Positions 10,501 through 17,765 of a stretch of 64,000 nucleotides of DNA are shown here, piece by piece (position 1 is the first letter of the stretch; every line of letters begins with the position of its first letter). The position numbers and the translations under genes are program-made. Origin of the DNA: an uncultured Parabacteroides sp. (GTDB lineage: Bacteria > Bacteroidota > Bacteroidia > Bacteroidales > Tannerellaceae); assembly GCA_900552465.1 (NCBI GenBank), contig URZO01000005.1, positions 35,636 to 99,635 on the forward strand. Direction: 5' to 3'. Below the pieces are notes generated by a model that was not told the origin of the DNA, did not search any database, and was given only the letters and a program-made list of their open reading frames with translations.

Positions 10501-11497
10501 CTATGGCAGACAACAAGGTATCAGTTAGAGAGCGTACTTTCATAACGATCCCAGCAGAACCGCCCCCGCCGCCGGTACCCGAACCGACAGGAATAGGATC
10601 ACCGACCGGGACACCGTCGACGGTCAAGTATAGCATGTTCTCTTCCGCATACCCGCCGTCTACCTTGCCTTCTTCCAGGGCGGTAATACGACTATCGTAT
10701 TTAGAGACCTTGCCAATCTGCTGCTGCGCAAACTCGCCCTGTTCCTTTGCAAAGTTTGCTTGTTCCTCGGCGTCCTTCGCTTTCAAATCCGCATTCAATG
10801 CGGCGGCGTTAGCCTTACCTGTCGCGGTTTCGGCTTCCGTCTTGATCTGTGCAAACTCTTCCTTACGCTTGATCTCGTCGTTCTGACGGCCCTGTTCGGC
10901 TGCCTTACGCCGGGACTCTTCAGTATCGCGTAAGTCTTCTGCGTCCTGAATACTTTCGTTTGTGCCTCGAAGCTCATTTAAAGTTTGATTTGCTTCTTGG
11001 GAAATGGCATCCATTTTGTCTCTCACTTCCTTAGCGGCGTCAGTGGCCGGCTTCATCAACTCAGCTTTATTCTCATCTGTAAAATCGGAGAAGTGGAAAC
11101 GTAGCAAATCTACTTCGGCCGGCGTCAAGTCTGAAAACTTCAGCTTCAGTTCCTCCCGGTCAAAGATATTCACGAAAGCACTGTCCGGCTCACCTTCATA
11201 CTTCATCTGTAAAGTACCATCTACTTTCCGGAACTTAGGCTTCTCTCCTTTCGGTCCACGTATCTTTTCCAGAGCAAAAAGAGTCTGCCAAGCTCCGGAT
11301 GCACCCTGCTTCCAGAGGACGTATGTGTCGTTCACGCCTAAAAATGCACTAAGGCCGGGATCACCTTGTTTACCCTTCATTGCAGAGGGCAAAGCGCGTT
11401 TAGCCTTACCTCCCTGCACAATCAGGATCATATCGTTATCTGTGACTGTCCCAGCTGCCGGGAGAAGATTCACTCTTTGTATATCAAATTCATCCAT
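4541..11497 (-). CDS. giant multidomain tail protein with CotH-like segment and BspA-like repeats
   Basis: 2318 residues. In order: an N-terminal domain with two short collagen-like stretches (KGKQGDPG, RGPKGEKP); a coiled coil at ~150-290; a Gly hinge at ~312; Ig-like beta domains to ~640; a LamG-like region at ~650-830; and a segment at ~860-1170 resembling CotH (DQRAKNMFL at ~1097, then LWLFILYDNDT at ~1117, like the CotH D..N..W-x-x-DxD pattern). Then come a leucine-rich stretch (~1350-1480), three carboxypeptidase-regulatory-like beta repeats (~1650-1890), a PKD-like HWGDGE motif (~1917) and BspA-like leucine-rich repeats (~1980-2250) ending in YVPDESVDAYK. Position and size fit a receptor-binding or central fibre protein. 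Start at 11497, 1 nt after the previous stop. Confidence 0.8.
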   Translation of the reverse strand: MDEFDIQRVNLLPAAGTVTDNDMILIVQGGKAKRALPSAMKGKQGDPGLSAFLGVNDTYVLWKQGASGAWQTLFALEKIRGPKGEKPKFRKVDGTLQMKYEGEPDSAFVNIFDREELKLKFSDLTPAEVDLLRFHFSDFTDENKAELMKPATDAAKEVRDKMDAISQEANQTLNELRGTNESIQDAEDLRDTEESRRKAAEQGRQNDEIKRKEEFAQIKTEAETATGKANAAALNADLKAKDAEEQANFAKEQGEFAQQQIGKVSKYDSRITALEEGKVDGGYAEENMLYLTVDGVPVGDPIPVGSGTGGGGGSAGIVMKVRSLTDTLLSAIVGATLRIGYNFTSVYQDDQSETGDGTATYTINSQKVATQAITQGDNYFDVSKWLVIGTNKVKVTVLDSTGQSRSLAYTVEVISLSLADSYDDTLVNTGEITYRYTPVGAIAKTVHFNLDGKEIATKETTDSNRQLSQVIPAQSHGAHRLVVYMTATVNGVEVRSNELAHDLICVAEGNNTVIVASSFNQATAQQYDRLSIPFVVYNPAASTSAVTLSVDGVILSEQTVDRTLQTWTYRITKPGTLVLKIASGSVSKTFNLNVTEAAVIVEPETADLELYLTSQNRSNSDNNRDEWKSGDISSVMTGFNWKTNGWVTDDAGSTCLRVNGGAQVVIPLMLFEKDFRATGKTVEVEFLVRDVYNYDTPVISCWSGERGILITSQTARIKSEQSDIETKFKDEERIRLAFMVEKRADNRLLSIYVNGIKSQTFQYPETDNFMQAGPVGITIGGEDATVDVYAIRSYNNNLNRYQLLNNYIADIDDYDKKVEVFNKNDIYDAYGNVSFTKVNERIDCLVFEGDLPQYKGDKKTNKIYYYSSGNGVLNWWANVKNNVQGTSSQYYPRKNYKFEFIDGLIYIESGDQAEMFQVTDEVLPAKVFCIKTDFAESSGTHNTGVANYADWMLKEMGFLTEAQKEDSKTRTTVAGKPCVLFHKATADSEPVFFGKVNLNTDKAAENTFGFKDGDESWEFLNNTSDLALFKSADFSKWQETIEARYPDGGADITEVKKIFDWVVSCKGDPAKFKAEYSLYFDKDMLVFYALITLILGMTDQRAKNMFLTRYRGKLWLFILYDNDTLLPINNEGLIALLYNVETHDTVNGANVWNGADSELWKLVEEAFADEMKDMYYTMRQRNILSYDKLMDYLYTRQAGKWSEAIYNEDGYYKYEQPLIEGYLDYSQSHENPQTIKTGAYLYALQGSREMYGKWIWKNRFLYLDSKFLAGSILGDTAVFRTYTPAVWEGVEPCADLTLTAFNAMYFNVKWGSVTKSVRVGFNETKTMTAPEGMQFNDTETIIYGASLIASLGDLSPLYPGTVDVSKMSRLKELIVGSGVEGYQNRNLHSLSIGTNRMLKKLDVRNCPDYSEPIELRNCTNIEEIYAQGTAITAVNLPEGGNLAKLYLPGTITNLTLKNQPKLLDAFFELAGVEKLSTIISESTPGVNIFPIVDRCLSAKNPALSRVRLIDLNATGANLDILYKLIKLGGVDEKGNNVATAVVTGKFHAVTAVEDKLAAIRAAFPELTVTYTTLKAPTVTTFTFSSSQSKTITNSTFECNFEAVKIDEYTYKVTADDDSVIDFTFKCDNHEDYSDTYLVAGTRSQSYKVAYIPLRKIRVQVYGQSIYPSGARVLIGDKVYVTDSQGYATLERGGEAVSGTVEASGYAGNTFSFSAITNDATNTVNVYAAVEVKFIVYNGAKELVQGLTVTCDGKSAVTNVYGECTLLLGKGTHEFTLSHPDYLDRKGNVTAGTSAQTITVYTSLLVVFTVKDEFNTLLQGATIQCDGREFTTDENGVCNVMLNPGEYEYTVTATNHLEITGSVSVASSTNGTKLVIPIINIFDFKPEENGNIQMMVKGRDSFSVSVSSNNTTPTIHWGDGETTKVESKAGSQSFFHRYPDEGFYQIEITDCTEVTLCGATYDSYLALWSIGNSKVNGLSFQDRKVIKYVGDVFKNDQDRISFNRLFYNCQKLIYADISSLRKNTKATDLMYMFFYCQKLPLIDLSPLENMTEVTQLNGLLNNCSSIESIDLSPLAGMTKVKTLSQFLASCEKLKSVDLTPLAGMTQVTDLGELFYSCESLTSIDLSPLSGMTLNTSLYRMFGYCSNLETIDLTPLAGMTKVTTLNSLFYYCEKLRYIDFTPLHGMPDITMLTYIAYGCRSLQTVKGESFGNVLTGGTYDMFNGDYGLKKIHLLSSIDTIGSNAYYGCNGLKYIIASKIEPQTISSNTLLNTGYGPIYVPDESVDAYKTATNWSALAARIKPMSDFATDFPDEVLEEETV
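4893..5376 (-). repeat. six 81-bp coding repeats (27-residue leucine-rich units)
   Basis: Inside the giant tail gene, six consecutive 27-residue units share the core IDLSPLxGMTxVTxL and a conserved Cys (SLFYYCEKL). They encode a DUF285/BspA-type leucine-rich solenoid. Codon-level similarity is moderate, so this is an old protein repeat that could change length by recombination. Confidence 0.75.
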
Positions 11498-11498
11498 A

Positions 11499-12422
11499 TC
11501 AATTGAAAACTATTATTCTACCTTTTTCATCTGCTAATAACCCCAAGTCTGAGTCTTTAAGTACCCTGTAACGGATATCTCCACCGGCATCTACCCAGCT
11601 CACGACAGGTGCGACGACGGAGATTGTGAACCTTACCGCTATCTGATCTTCCCGCCATATCTCCACCGAGAAAGAGGGACAATCAGAGTAGTAAATCTGT
11701 ATGATACCGTCCAGTGATTTAATATATAATTCCTGGTTACCTGCCCCGGCAAGTTGGGTGAAGAACGCCCGGTAATTATTCAGGAACTCTTCCACACTGC
11801 CGGCCAGCATCCAGAGAGACAGCTTAATTTCTTTGTGCTGTGTCTTGATTGTAGAAAGGTCAGTCGTACGGCCATCGGTGAACGGCGTCTTGATTGCAGG
11901 ATACTTTAAGATGTCTTCCTGCTTATCATCCGACCCGATTCCGAAGTCTGCGAAGTCTATCCCGTTGATAGAATAGTCTCCGCGAAGGTTTATTCCCCCT
12001 GAAGGTGTTGCCGGGAAAATGGAGTGATTATCCTCTATCAAAGAAAACTCAAACACAGATGCGTTTTCCCCGGCATTAAAGGGGACAAACTTGTCATAAG
12101 CGGTACCGGCATTAAAACGCAATCGGTTCGTCATACCGGGGATAAGATCAAACTCCCGATATCCAGGAGCAGACAGATCGGTAATAAACTTCCGATACCG
12201 GGACCAGAACATTTCAAGCGTATCGGCCTTCATGATAAATTCCATCTTGACAGTCTTAGGCTCAAACTCCACAATAGACAAATCCGGATCGATGCCGTCG
12301 GCCTCTGCCCAATTGTTGTACTTGACGGCTTTACGTTTAGGGTACTTAAGAATACCGTCAAACGATCCCTCCAACAACGTACAACCCCATTCGGTGTATA
12401 TGTCCTTACTGTCTATTGTCAT
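11499..12422 (-). CDS. distal tail-like protein
   Basis: 307 residues. The two halves are internally similar: both contain a beta-rich unit with LEMFWSRYRKFITDLSAPG or EEFLNNYRAFFTQLAGAG. Two such units are typical of distal tail/tail adaptor proteins that form the ring at the tail tip. It overlaps the 136-residue gene upstream by 4 nt and ends 1 nt before the giant tail gene. The order after the tape measure agrees with siphoviral gene order. Exact family not confirmed. Confidence 0.7.
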   Translation of the reverse strand: MTIDSKDIYTEWGCTLLEGSFDGILKYPKRKAVKYNNWAEADGIDPDLSIVEFEPKTVKMEFIMKADTLEMFWSRYRKFITDLSAPGYREFDLIPGMTNRLRFNAGTAYDKFVPFNAGENASVFEFSLIEDNHSIFPATPSGGINLRGDYSINGIDFADFGIGSDDKQEDILKYPAIKTPFTDGRTTDLSTIKTQHKEIKLSLWMLAGSVEEFLNNYRAFFTQLAGAGNQELYIKSLDGIIQIYYSDCPSFSVEIWREDQIAVRFTISVVAPVVSWVDAGGDIRYRVLKDSDLGLLADEKGRIIVFN

Positions 12423-12829
12423 AATACCTTCGCTATGTTATCTTTGATTACTTCTACCTCTCCGCCGGCGTTCTTTACGAACACCACAGCGTAATTACTC
12501 GCATGGATCTCGGCCGTCGCCCCGTGCATCAGGATCACGTTGTACCGTGCGATGGTATCGAAATGGAGAACGGCCTTAGAGCCGGCCAGGAACACCTTAA
12601 CCGGGTTAGTTAGCTCTACATCCGTATCGATATAGATTCCCATGCTCTCAGCCTTCTTTCCCTTAAACTCCCGTAGCTGTTCCATAGAAGGGAAATTGTT
12701 CTTTGTGCAGAACTCTGTCCCCTGCGGTGTCAGAAGAAGGCGCATAAGCTCTTCTTTACTCTCTGTGCCATGTAAGAGGCGGCAGGCACCTAACCGGTTT
12801 GCTATTTCAAAAAATTCTTTATCCATCAC
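12419..12829 (-). CDS. phage tail-region protein of unknown function
   Basis: 136 residues, no domain recognised. The first half is helical and charged (LGACRLLHGTESKEELMRL). The second half is beta-like and repetitive (VELTNPVKVFLAGSKAVLHF, then MHGATAEIHASNYAVVFV), suggesting a beta-helix-like tail accessory. It overlaps both neighbours by 4 nt (ATGA), so it is made together with the tape measure and the distal tail protein. Confidence 0.7.
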   Translation of the reverse strand: MMDKEFFEIANRLGACRLLHGTESKEELMRLLLTPQGTEFCTKNNFPSMEQLREFKGKKAESMGIYIDTDVELTNPVKVFLAGSKAVLHFDTIARYNVILMHGATAEIHASNYAVVFVKNAGGEVEVIKDNIAKVL

Positions 12830-15800
12830 ATCTTTACTTTTACGTTAATTGTTCCTTCCAAGGCTTCTACAGTGCCCTTGGTATTCTCTGATATCTTACC
12901 GGCCACATCCTTGATCTCTCTCGTGTTCTCGGCAATCTGCTCGGTGTTCTTCTCTACCTTATCTGACAAGTCGCGGATAGCATGAACATCTTCCCAGCCT
13001 TTCGACTGCATATCGTATATAAGTTTCATTTGCTCACGGACAGGTTGCATACTTCCTCGGATATCTTCAAGCAAGACGCGGACGGCACCGGTCTGCCCGG
13101 CCAATAATCCAATGGTTTCCTGATCCGCTTTAGCGTAGGCTCCTTTCAGGGAATTATCAGAAGCATCGGTACCCTCTTTTTCATTCTTCATCAGGCCATC
13201 AGCCCAGCCAAACTGTCGGTCCAACTCCTTTTGCAGTTCTTCTGCCATATTGTAGATGTAGTCCTGTTCCCAACCTGAGAGAACATTATCGGCGTAGAAC
13301 TCCTTTAATTTCTGACGAATTTTCTCCATTGCCCCAGAAGAGTCCGTTGCCGCCTTGATGGATTCGGTCACCATCTGGCGCATCATCTTCTTGACCGTAT
13401 CTTTTGCCGATTCGGCCCTGTTTTCACCGGAAGCCCAGGCTTCGGCTTGTGCGTTTGCGAAATCATCAATAGCCGACTTGATATCACTACCGAAAATGGC
13501 ATCTACAGCCTTCTCCTTATTATCAGCAATAGCCTGGTTGATCTCATCGATCTGGTCCTGCCAATCCTTAATCCTGTCCTTGTCTGTTTTCTTCTTGTCC
13601 TGCTCTTCACGGATTTGCTGCTGGATAAGGAGTTTCTGCTGCTCCAGGAGTTTGTTTTGCTGGTCGATCAGTTTGGAAGCATCTTTGGAATAAGCCTTAT
13701 CTATCGCCTTACCAAGTTTTTCGTAAGACTTATCAAGCGAATCCACCTGATCTTGTAGTGCTTTTATCTTTTTTTCGTGACGCTTGTCATTATTGAAAAT
13801 ATTAAAGACAGACGTCAGAACGCCAATACTCCCCTGTATGATACCGACAGGATTAGCAGAAGCGATGCTCGTTGCCAATTGACTGGCGGAACCCATTAAA
13901 TTTGACAGATCACTAAGTAGCTGTTGGGTGGCCTCGTCGCCAGCTAAGCCCATCTCATTAAGCCCACCAACGACTGCATCAAATCCACCCTTAACCATAT
14001 CAATAGATGCCGCAGTATCCCGGAACATCTCTTTAAGAGCATTCTTTTTTGTTACATCATCCTCTGCCTTCTTGTACTCTTTCAGGTGTTTAGAAAGCAA
14101 GCTGAACGGATTTTTTGATCTGATAAGCTCATCTACTTGTTTTAGGTTATCTGTAACAGCCTTCATGTCGACAGGCTTCAAATTAAGGCCTTTTGCTTTC
14201 TCTTTGATGGTAGTACTCAGTTTTTCCAACTGTTCGACAGTTAAGTTATCGAGATTACCAAACAGTTGTTGCCATTCGTCCGATTCTTGGAGCATCTGAC
14301 CGTTAAGGGCGGACAAAGCTTTTTGCTTACCTTCCATCAGTTTAGCGACCAGATAAGCGTCCTTTGATTCTGCGGCGGTAGCTATATCCGTGTCCCATTT
14401 CGCTCTCAAATCGGCTTCTTTCTGCTTGTAATCATTCAAATTGTCTAAAAGAGCACGATACGTTTCCTGCTGCTGGGCCTTGTCGATATTGGTGGTATAC
14501 AATTTGTGCTCATCTTTGGTCATTCCACCTGTCTTTAGCTGCTCGTTAGCCCATTTACGCTCCTTTTCATACCGTTCCTTTATAAAGGACAACTTGCGCT
14601 GCTCTTCATTCAGAAAAACATCCGTCAAGGTCTTTACCCGCTGTTTGTACTCTTCAGTGTATTCTTTCTCAATACGAGTGATATCCGCTCTCTCCTTCTC
14701 TTTAGCCGCCAACTCACGGTTATCGAAGGTAGTGAGGACAGTGGGATCTTCTTTGCCTTTTGTTTCTTTTACCTTCTTCTGGTATTCCTCTTTCTCCTTT
14801 TGGATGGCGGCAATAGTGTCCTTAGTTTCCTGTTCGGCCAAGGCGATACGCTTGGCTTTACCGTCTTCCATTGCAGCGATACGAGCGGATTGAAGTTTGA
14901 GTTCGCTTTCGAGGATGGAGCGGGATAACTCTTGCTGGGTTTTAAGATATTGCTTATCTTTATTGTTAAGCATATTTGTCTGCCTTAAAAGGGCACGTTG
15001 GGAAGCTGACCGTTGCGCATCAAGCTCTATCAATTCAGCTTGGGCTTTTGCTTCATTATCTTTTGCCCCTCCATTTGAATGTGAAAGTTTATTAGTTTCA
15101 TGAGCTATTTCAAACCTTTCTTTTACTAAAGCAGATTCTTTATCATATAATTCATCTGTCAACTTTGCAGCATCTTTTATTGCTTTCAGGCGTTCTTTTT
15201 CGGGAATACTTTCATCGTATGCTTTTTCTCTTAGCTTGTTTATATCAGCCTCTAATTTGGCTTTTTCCGTAAGGAACTCTCTTTCTTTGATGTTTAGCAC
15301 ATTTTGTCTTTTGGCTATTTCTGCTCTTTTTTCAGCAAGAACGATCTGTTCTTCTGCGTATTCCTTCATTTTTATCCCAGCATCCTCGACCCCGCTAACA
15401 CCCTGTAAAAAGGCATTGGTAAGATTGTTATAGCCTTCTTTCCATTCTCCTGAAAATATCTGCATTATTGCTGATGCCATTTTCTCAACAGCATTCAGTC
15501 TATTCATGAATTGGTCTTTAATGAAATTGGTAAAATCTTCCAACGCCTCCTTAGGCTTTGTGAATATTTTAGCTATCCATTCGCCGAGATTGTAAATTTT
15601 CTCACCAAAATTATCAACGACATCAAGAGTTCCCTCTAACGTTTGTTTGAAGTATGCACTTGCAACATTTAGCGATTGTTCACCTTCCTCTGTGCGATAA
15701 AACCAAGAGGTTAATGCGGCAAGGGCTGCTGATATTGCAGCAAGCGTTAGTCCTAAAGGAGTAAATATAAATGCAAGACTTGCTTTAGTCAGGGCCTTAA

Positions 15801-16395
15801 TAGACGTAGCCGCCTGCCCTATTGGCCCCGGAAGAGATTGAATAGCTTTGAATATTTCGTTGTTAGACATTACAACATCACCACTTGTTTTGCTAAACAA
15901 AGAATATTCATTCCTTAATTTTTGAAGAGACATCCTTGCATCTGATTGCTCCATTGTCAACCGTTTAATTTTGTCCTTCGTTATATATATCCGCTTCTCT
16001 ACTCCAGATATTTCATTTTGAACTCTTTTCCATTCTTCCGAATACTTTGCCAAACCATTTTGTTTAGAAGTTAGGCTTTTAATGCTCTTTTCTAATTCAT
16101 AAATAATCTTCCTTTCCCCGTTTATATCCTCTGACAACTTATTGATAATCTGAGAACTCTCATATATTTTCTTCTTAAAGTTCAAATCCAGTTCAGCGCC
16201 AGTCTTAGCCGCAGCCATTGCTAATTTATCAAACTCCTTAGTGCTTTTTGCTAAATCTTTCTCTAAAGAGCGTATCAATTCAGGAGAAGAAGTCGCATCT
16301 AATTTCTCGATCTCTTTCCTAACTCTTGCCATTTCTTCACGTGCACGAATCAAAGCATCATATTCAGCCTGTATGTGAAATACTAATCCTGCCAT
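12826..16395 (-). CDS. tape measure protein
   Basis: 1189 residues from the ATG at 16395 (MAGLVFHIQAEYDALIRA). A longer frame starts upstream at 16467, but that start lies in the promoter. Long coiled-coil segments dominate (residues ~10-190 and ~400-760), with a hydrophobic stretch near 220 (FIFTPLGLTLAAISAALAALT) and a second Ala/Gly/Ser-rich region near 850. Length, composition and position before the distal tail genes fit a tape measure, whose length sets the tail length. The tail chaperone genes normally next to it lie 13.5 kb away across the accessory island. It is headed by its own late-type promoter. Confidence 0.9.
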   Translation of the reverse strand: MAGLVFHIQAEYDALIRAREEMARVRKEIEKLDATSSPELIRSLEKDLAKSTKEFDKLAMAAAKTGAELDLNFKKKIYESSQIINKLSEDINGERKIIYELEKSIKSLTSKQNGLAKYSEEWKRVQNEISGVEKRIYITKDKIKRLTMEQSDARMSLQKLRNEYSLFSKTSGDVVMSNNEIFKAIQSLPGPIGQAATSIKALTKASLAFIFTPLGLTLAAISAALAALTSWFYRTEEGEQSLNVASAYFKQTLEGTLDVVDNFGEKIYNLGEWIAKIFTKPKEALEDFTNFIKDQFMNRLNAVEKMASAIMQIFSGEWKEGYNNLTNAFLQGVSGVEDAGIKMKEYAEEQIVLAEKRAEIAKRQNVLNIKEREFLTEKAKLEADINKLREKAYDESIPEKERLKAIKDAAKLTDELYDKESALVKERFEIAHETNKLSHSNGGAKDNEAKAQAELIELDAQRSASQRALLRQTNMLNNKDKQYLKTQQELSRSILESELKLQSARIAAMEDGKAKRIALAEQETKDTIAAIQKEKEEYQKKVKETKGKEDPTVLTTFDNRELAAKEKERADITRIEKEYTEEYKQRVKTLTDVFLNEEQRKLSFIKERYEKERKWANEQLKTGGMTKDEHKLYTTNIDKAQQQETYRALLDNLNDYKQKEADLRAKWDTDIATAAESKDAYLVAKLMEGKQKALSALNGQMLQESDEWQQLFGNLDNLTVEQLEKLSTTIKEKAKGLNLKPVDMKAVTDNLKQVDELIRSKNPFSLLSKHLKEYKKAEDDVTKKNALKEMFRDTAASIDMVKGGFDAVVGGLNEMGLAGDEATQQLLSDLSNLMGSASQLATSIASANPVGIIQGSIGVLTSVFNIFNNDKRHEKKIKALQDQVDSLDKSYEKLGKAIDKAYSKDASKLIDQQNKLLEQQKLLIQQQIREEQDKKKTDKDRIKDWQDQIDEINQAIADNKEKAVDAIFGSDIKSAIDDFANAQAEAWASGENRAESAKDTVKKMMRQMVTESIKAATDSSGAMEKIRQKLKEFYADNVLSGWEQDYIYNMAEELQKELDRQFGWADGLMKNEKEGTDASDNSLKGAYAKADQETIGLLAGQTGAVRVLLEDIRGSMQPVREQMKLIYDMQSKGWEDVHAIRDLSDKVEKNTEQIAENTREIKDVAGKISENTKGTVEALEGTINVKVKM

Positions 16396-16410
16396 ATATA
16401 TTGTTTTGGA

Positions 16411-16482
16411 TAAAAGTACATTACATAGATGAAGCGGGAGAATTTTAGGGAAAGTGATATGTGACAATGAAAGAATTGTCGT
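16411..16482 (-). promoter_or_regulatory. late-type promoter, copy 2 (tape measure operon)
   Basis: The palindrome GTGACAAT-N6-ATTGTCGT (16461-16482) lies 42 bp from the minus-strand -7 box TACTTTTA (16411-16418). No TTTG is seen at -33, so activation from the palindrome is plausible. The predicted leader to the ATG at 16395 is only about 9 nt. The same palindrome abuts the plus-strand promoter of the TM2 gene. Confidence 0.65.
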
Positions 16483-16488
16483 GAATTA

Positions 16489-16519
16489 TTTGGGAAGATT
16501 GATTTTTAAGGTACTTTTG
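16489..16519 (+). promoter_or_regulatory. Bacteroidales promoter for the TM2/SHOCT gene
   Basis: TTTG (16489-16492), 19 bp, then TACTTTTG (16512-16519) is a near-perfect housekeeping promoter of this phylum, 25 nt upstream of the ATG. The whole 120-bp segment is repeated upstream of the YbjQ-family gene at 22.3 kb. Confidence 0.75.
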
Positions 16520-16544
16520 CATAAAACAAATAATACATTTAGAT

Positions 16545-16871
16545 ATGAAAAACAAAATAGTAGCTGCTATACTGGCATTCTTTTTAGGAGGTTTAGGCAT
16601 TCACAAGTTTTATCTCAACAAATCAGGACAGGGTATTTTGTATCTTTTATTCTGTTGGACATTCATTCCAAGTATTATCGCATTTGTTGAGTTTTTCATC
16701 TTAATTTTCATGGATGACAAAACTTTTGATGCAAAATATAACCCTAATGCCAGTTTAATAGACAAAAGCACAGTGAACATCTCTGATGAATTGGAAAAGT
16801 TGTACAATTTGAAAGAAAAAGGCATCATTACAAACGAAGAGTTTGAAGATAGAAAGAAAAAACTTTTATAA
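16545..16871 (+). CDS. TM2-domain/SHOCT-domain membrane protein
   Basis: 108 residues. Residues 1-60 are a TM2 domain: basic start, LAFFLGGLGIHKFYLNKSGQ, a short turn and a second membrane helix. Residues 77-108 match a SHOCT domain (ELEKLYNLKEKGIITNEEFE). TM2 proteins sit in the inner membrane; SHOCT is a short adaptor often joined to such domains. It is transcribed against the late operon from a strong promoter and ends in a shared terminator, the usual structure of a lysogenically expressed cargo gene. The job is unknown; membrane-level immunity is one option. Confidence 0.8.
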   Translation: MKNKIVAAILAFFLGGLGIHKFYLNKSGQGILYLLFCWTFIPSIIAFVEFFILIFMDDKTFDAKYNPNASLIDKSTVNISDELEKLYNLKEKGIITNEEFEDRKKKLL

Positions 16872-16895
16872 GAGGGGGGGGACTACCCCCTTATA
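16867..16895. terminator. bidirectional terminator between convergent genes
   Basis: TATAAG...CTT ATA arms flank G-run/C-run pairs across the two stop codons of the convergent genes 16545-16871 and 16883-17350. Confidence 0.55.
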
Positions 16896-17350
16896 CTTAA
16901 CAGCATCTGCTTCAACATAGAACACCTTGCACACAAATCATTGTCTTTTGCCTGTTGCTCTGTCGGGACAGCTTGTACATTGTTCATGATGAGGTCAGCC
17001 CGCTTAACCGCATCCTTGACCGTTTTCACGAACTCATCATAACCATACTGAACCTGTTCTTTTGCGGGTAACAGTGTATAACCATCACCCCGAATATTTT
17101 TCAGGTAGACACTGCGTTCTTCAAGTAACTGCCAGCGCAAAGAGTCAATCAGCGTCATATAGGCAAACTGTTGCATCTGGATAGCGTACACAAATTCTTC
17201 TGTGCCCTCATAATCCTCATACTTTAACTTTTCAAGCGTAAACTTATGCTTCAACCATTTATGAGAGATTAAATCACCCGGATTAAATCTGTTCAATATC
17301 TCATCTAACAAAGAAGTCCATGCCTCTGAACCTATTTCTATCTGTTTCAT
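16883..17350 (-). CDS. phage protein of unknown function
   Basis: 155 residues, mostly helical, no family recognised. The N-terminus MKQIEIGSEAWTSLLDEILN is followed by an aromatic-rich middle, and a C-terminal CARC pair is present (DLCARCSMLKQ). It is the last gene of the minus-strand unit of the island, 20 nt downstream of the tRNA-like element at 17371 and just beyond the pentanucleotide array. Confidence 0.65.
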   Translation of the reverse strand: MKQIEIGSEAWTSLLDEILNRFNPGDLISHKWLKHKFTLEKLKYEDYEGTEEFVYAIQMQQFAYMTLIDSLRWQLLEERSVYLKNIRGDGYTLLPAKEQVQYGYDEFVKTVKDAVKRADLIMNNVQAVPTEQQAKDNDLCARCSMLKQMLLSIRG

Positions 17351-17370
17351 AACTAATAATTTAAAATTTG

Positions 17371-17411
17371 TAGCGGTGGCGGGCTCGAACCGCCATTCTG
17401 CCTAACCGCTT
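17371..17411 (-). ncRNA. tRNA-like minihelix (element a)
   Basis: Minus strand: acceptor-like AAGCGGT/ACCGCTA (six of seven pairs), a 10-nt linker, and a perfect 5-bp T-arm GGCGG-TTCGAGC-CCGCC. D and anticodon arms are absent. Its 3' end is 20 nt upstream of the ATG at 17350. The 5' strand could be part of the adjacent NNGGT array, so this copy is less certain than those at 60475 and 61378. Confidence 0.45.
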
Positions 17412-17435
17412 TTAAAACCACTCTGAAAGAGCCTT

Positions 17436-17765
17436 ACCTGACCGTGCACCACCTAACCGCAGCAGACCAGATCTGAACTTACAGCACCACAAATTATTGT
17501 ACCACACCCCTGACCTTACCACACAGTACCGTACATCAACTGACACCAGCCTACCAATCCGTACCTAACCCCTGACCGTATCTCACCCAATATTATCTCA
17601 CCCGACCAGAACTCACCTTGCCTCTATACCATACATGAACTTATCAGAGCTCACCTGATCCCGCCATATCAAAGCCTACCTCTGACCTTACCTCTACGCA
17701 CCATGCAACACCAAGCCAAGCAATATCCCACCATAAATTACCGTAGCGAACCTTACCCCTGACCT
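17436..17765. repeat. degenerate pentanucleotide array (ACCNN/NNGGT)
   Basis: The only content of this gap. The trinucleotide ACC recurs on the plus strand in a fixed 5-bp phase: positions 17436, 17441, 17451, 17456, 17466, 17486, 17501 and 17506 share one phase. A second run (17513, 17518, 17528, 17553, 17563, 17568) shares another, and a third (17685-17755) a third. Roughly 65 units are degenerate outside ACC. No long frame is open on either strand. It ends at the stop codon of the 192-residue gene. Confidence 0.8.

Noticed and set aside
4541..11497. Diversity-generating retroelement target in the tail protein
   Set aside because: No reverse transcriptase or template repeat was found in the window.
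16396..16467. Longer tape measure start at 16467
   Set aside because: It would lie inside the late promoter and palindrome; MAGLVFHIQAEYDAL is a more natural start.
17436..17765. Possible CRISPR or simple tandem repeat
   Set aside because: Only ACC/GGT is fixed and the period is 5 bp; there are no direct repeats with unique spacers.
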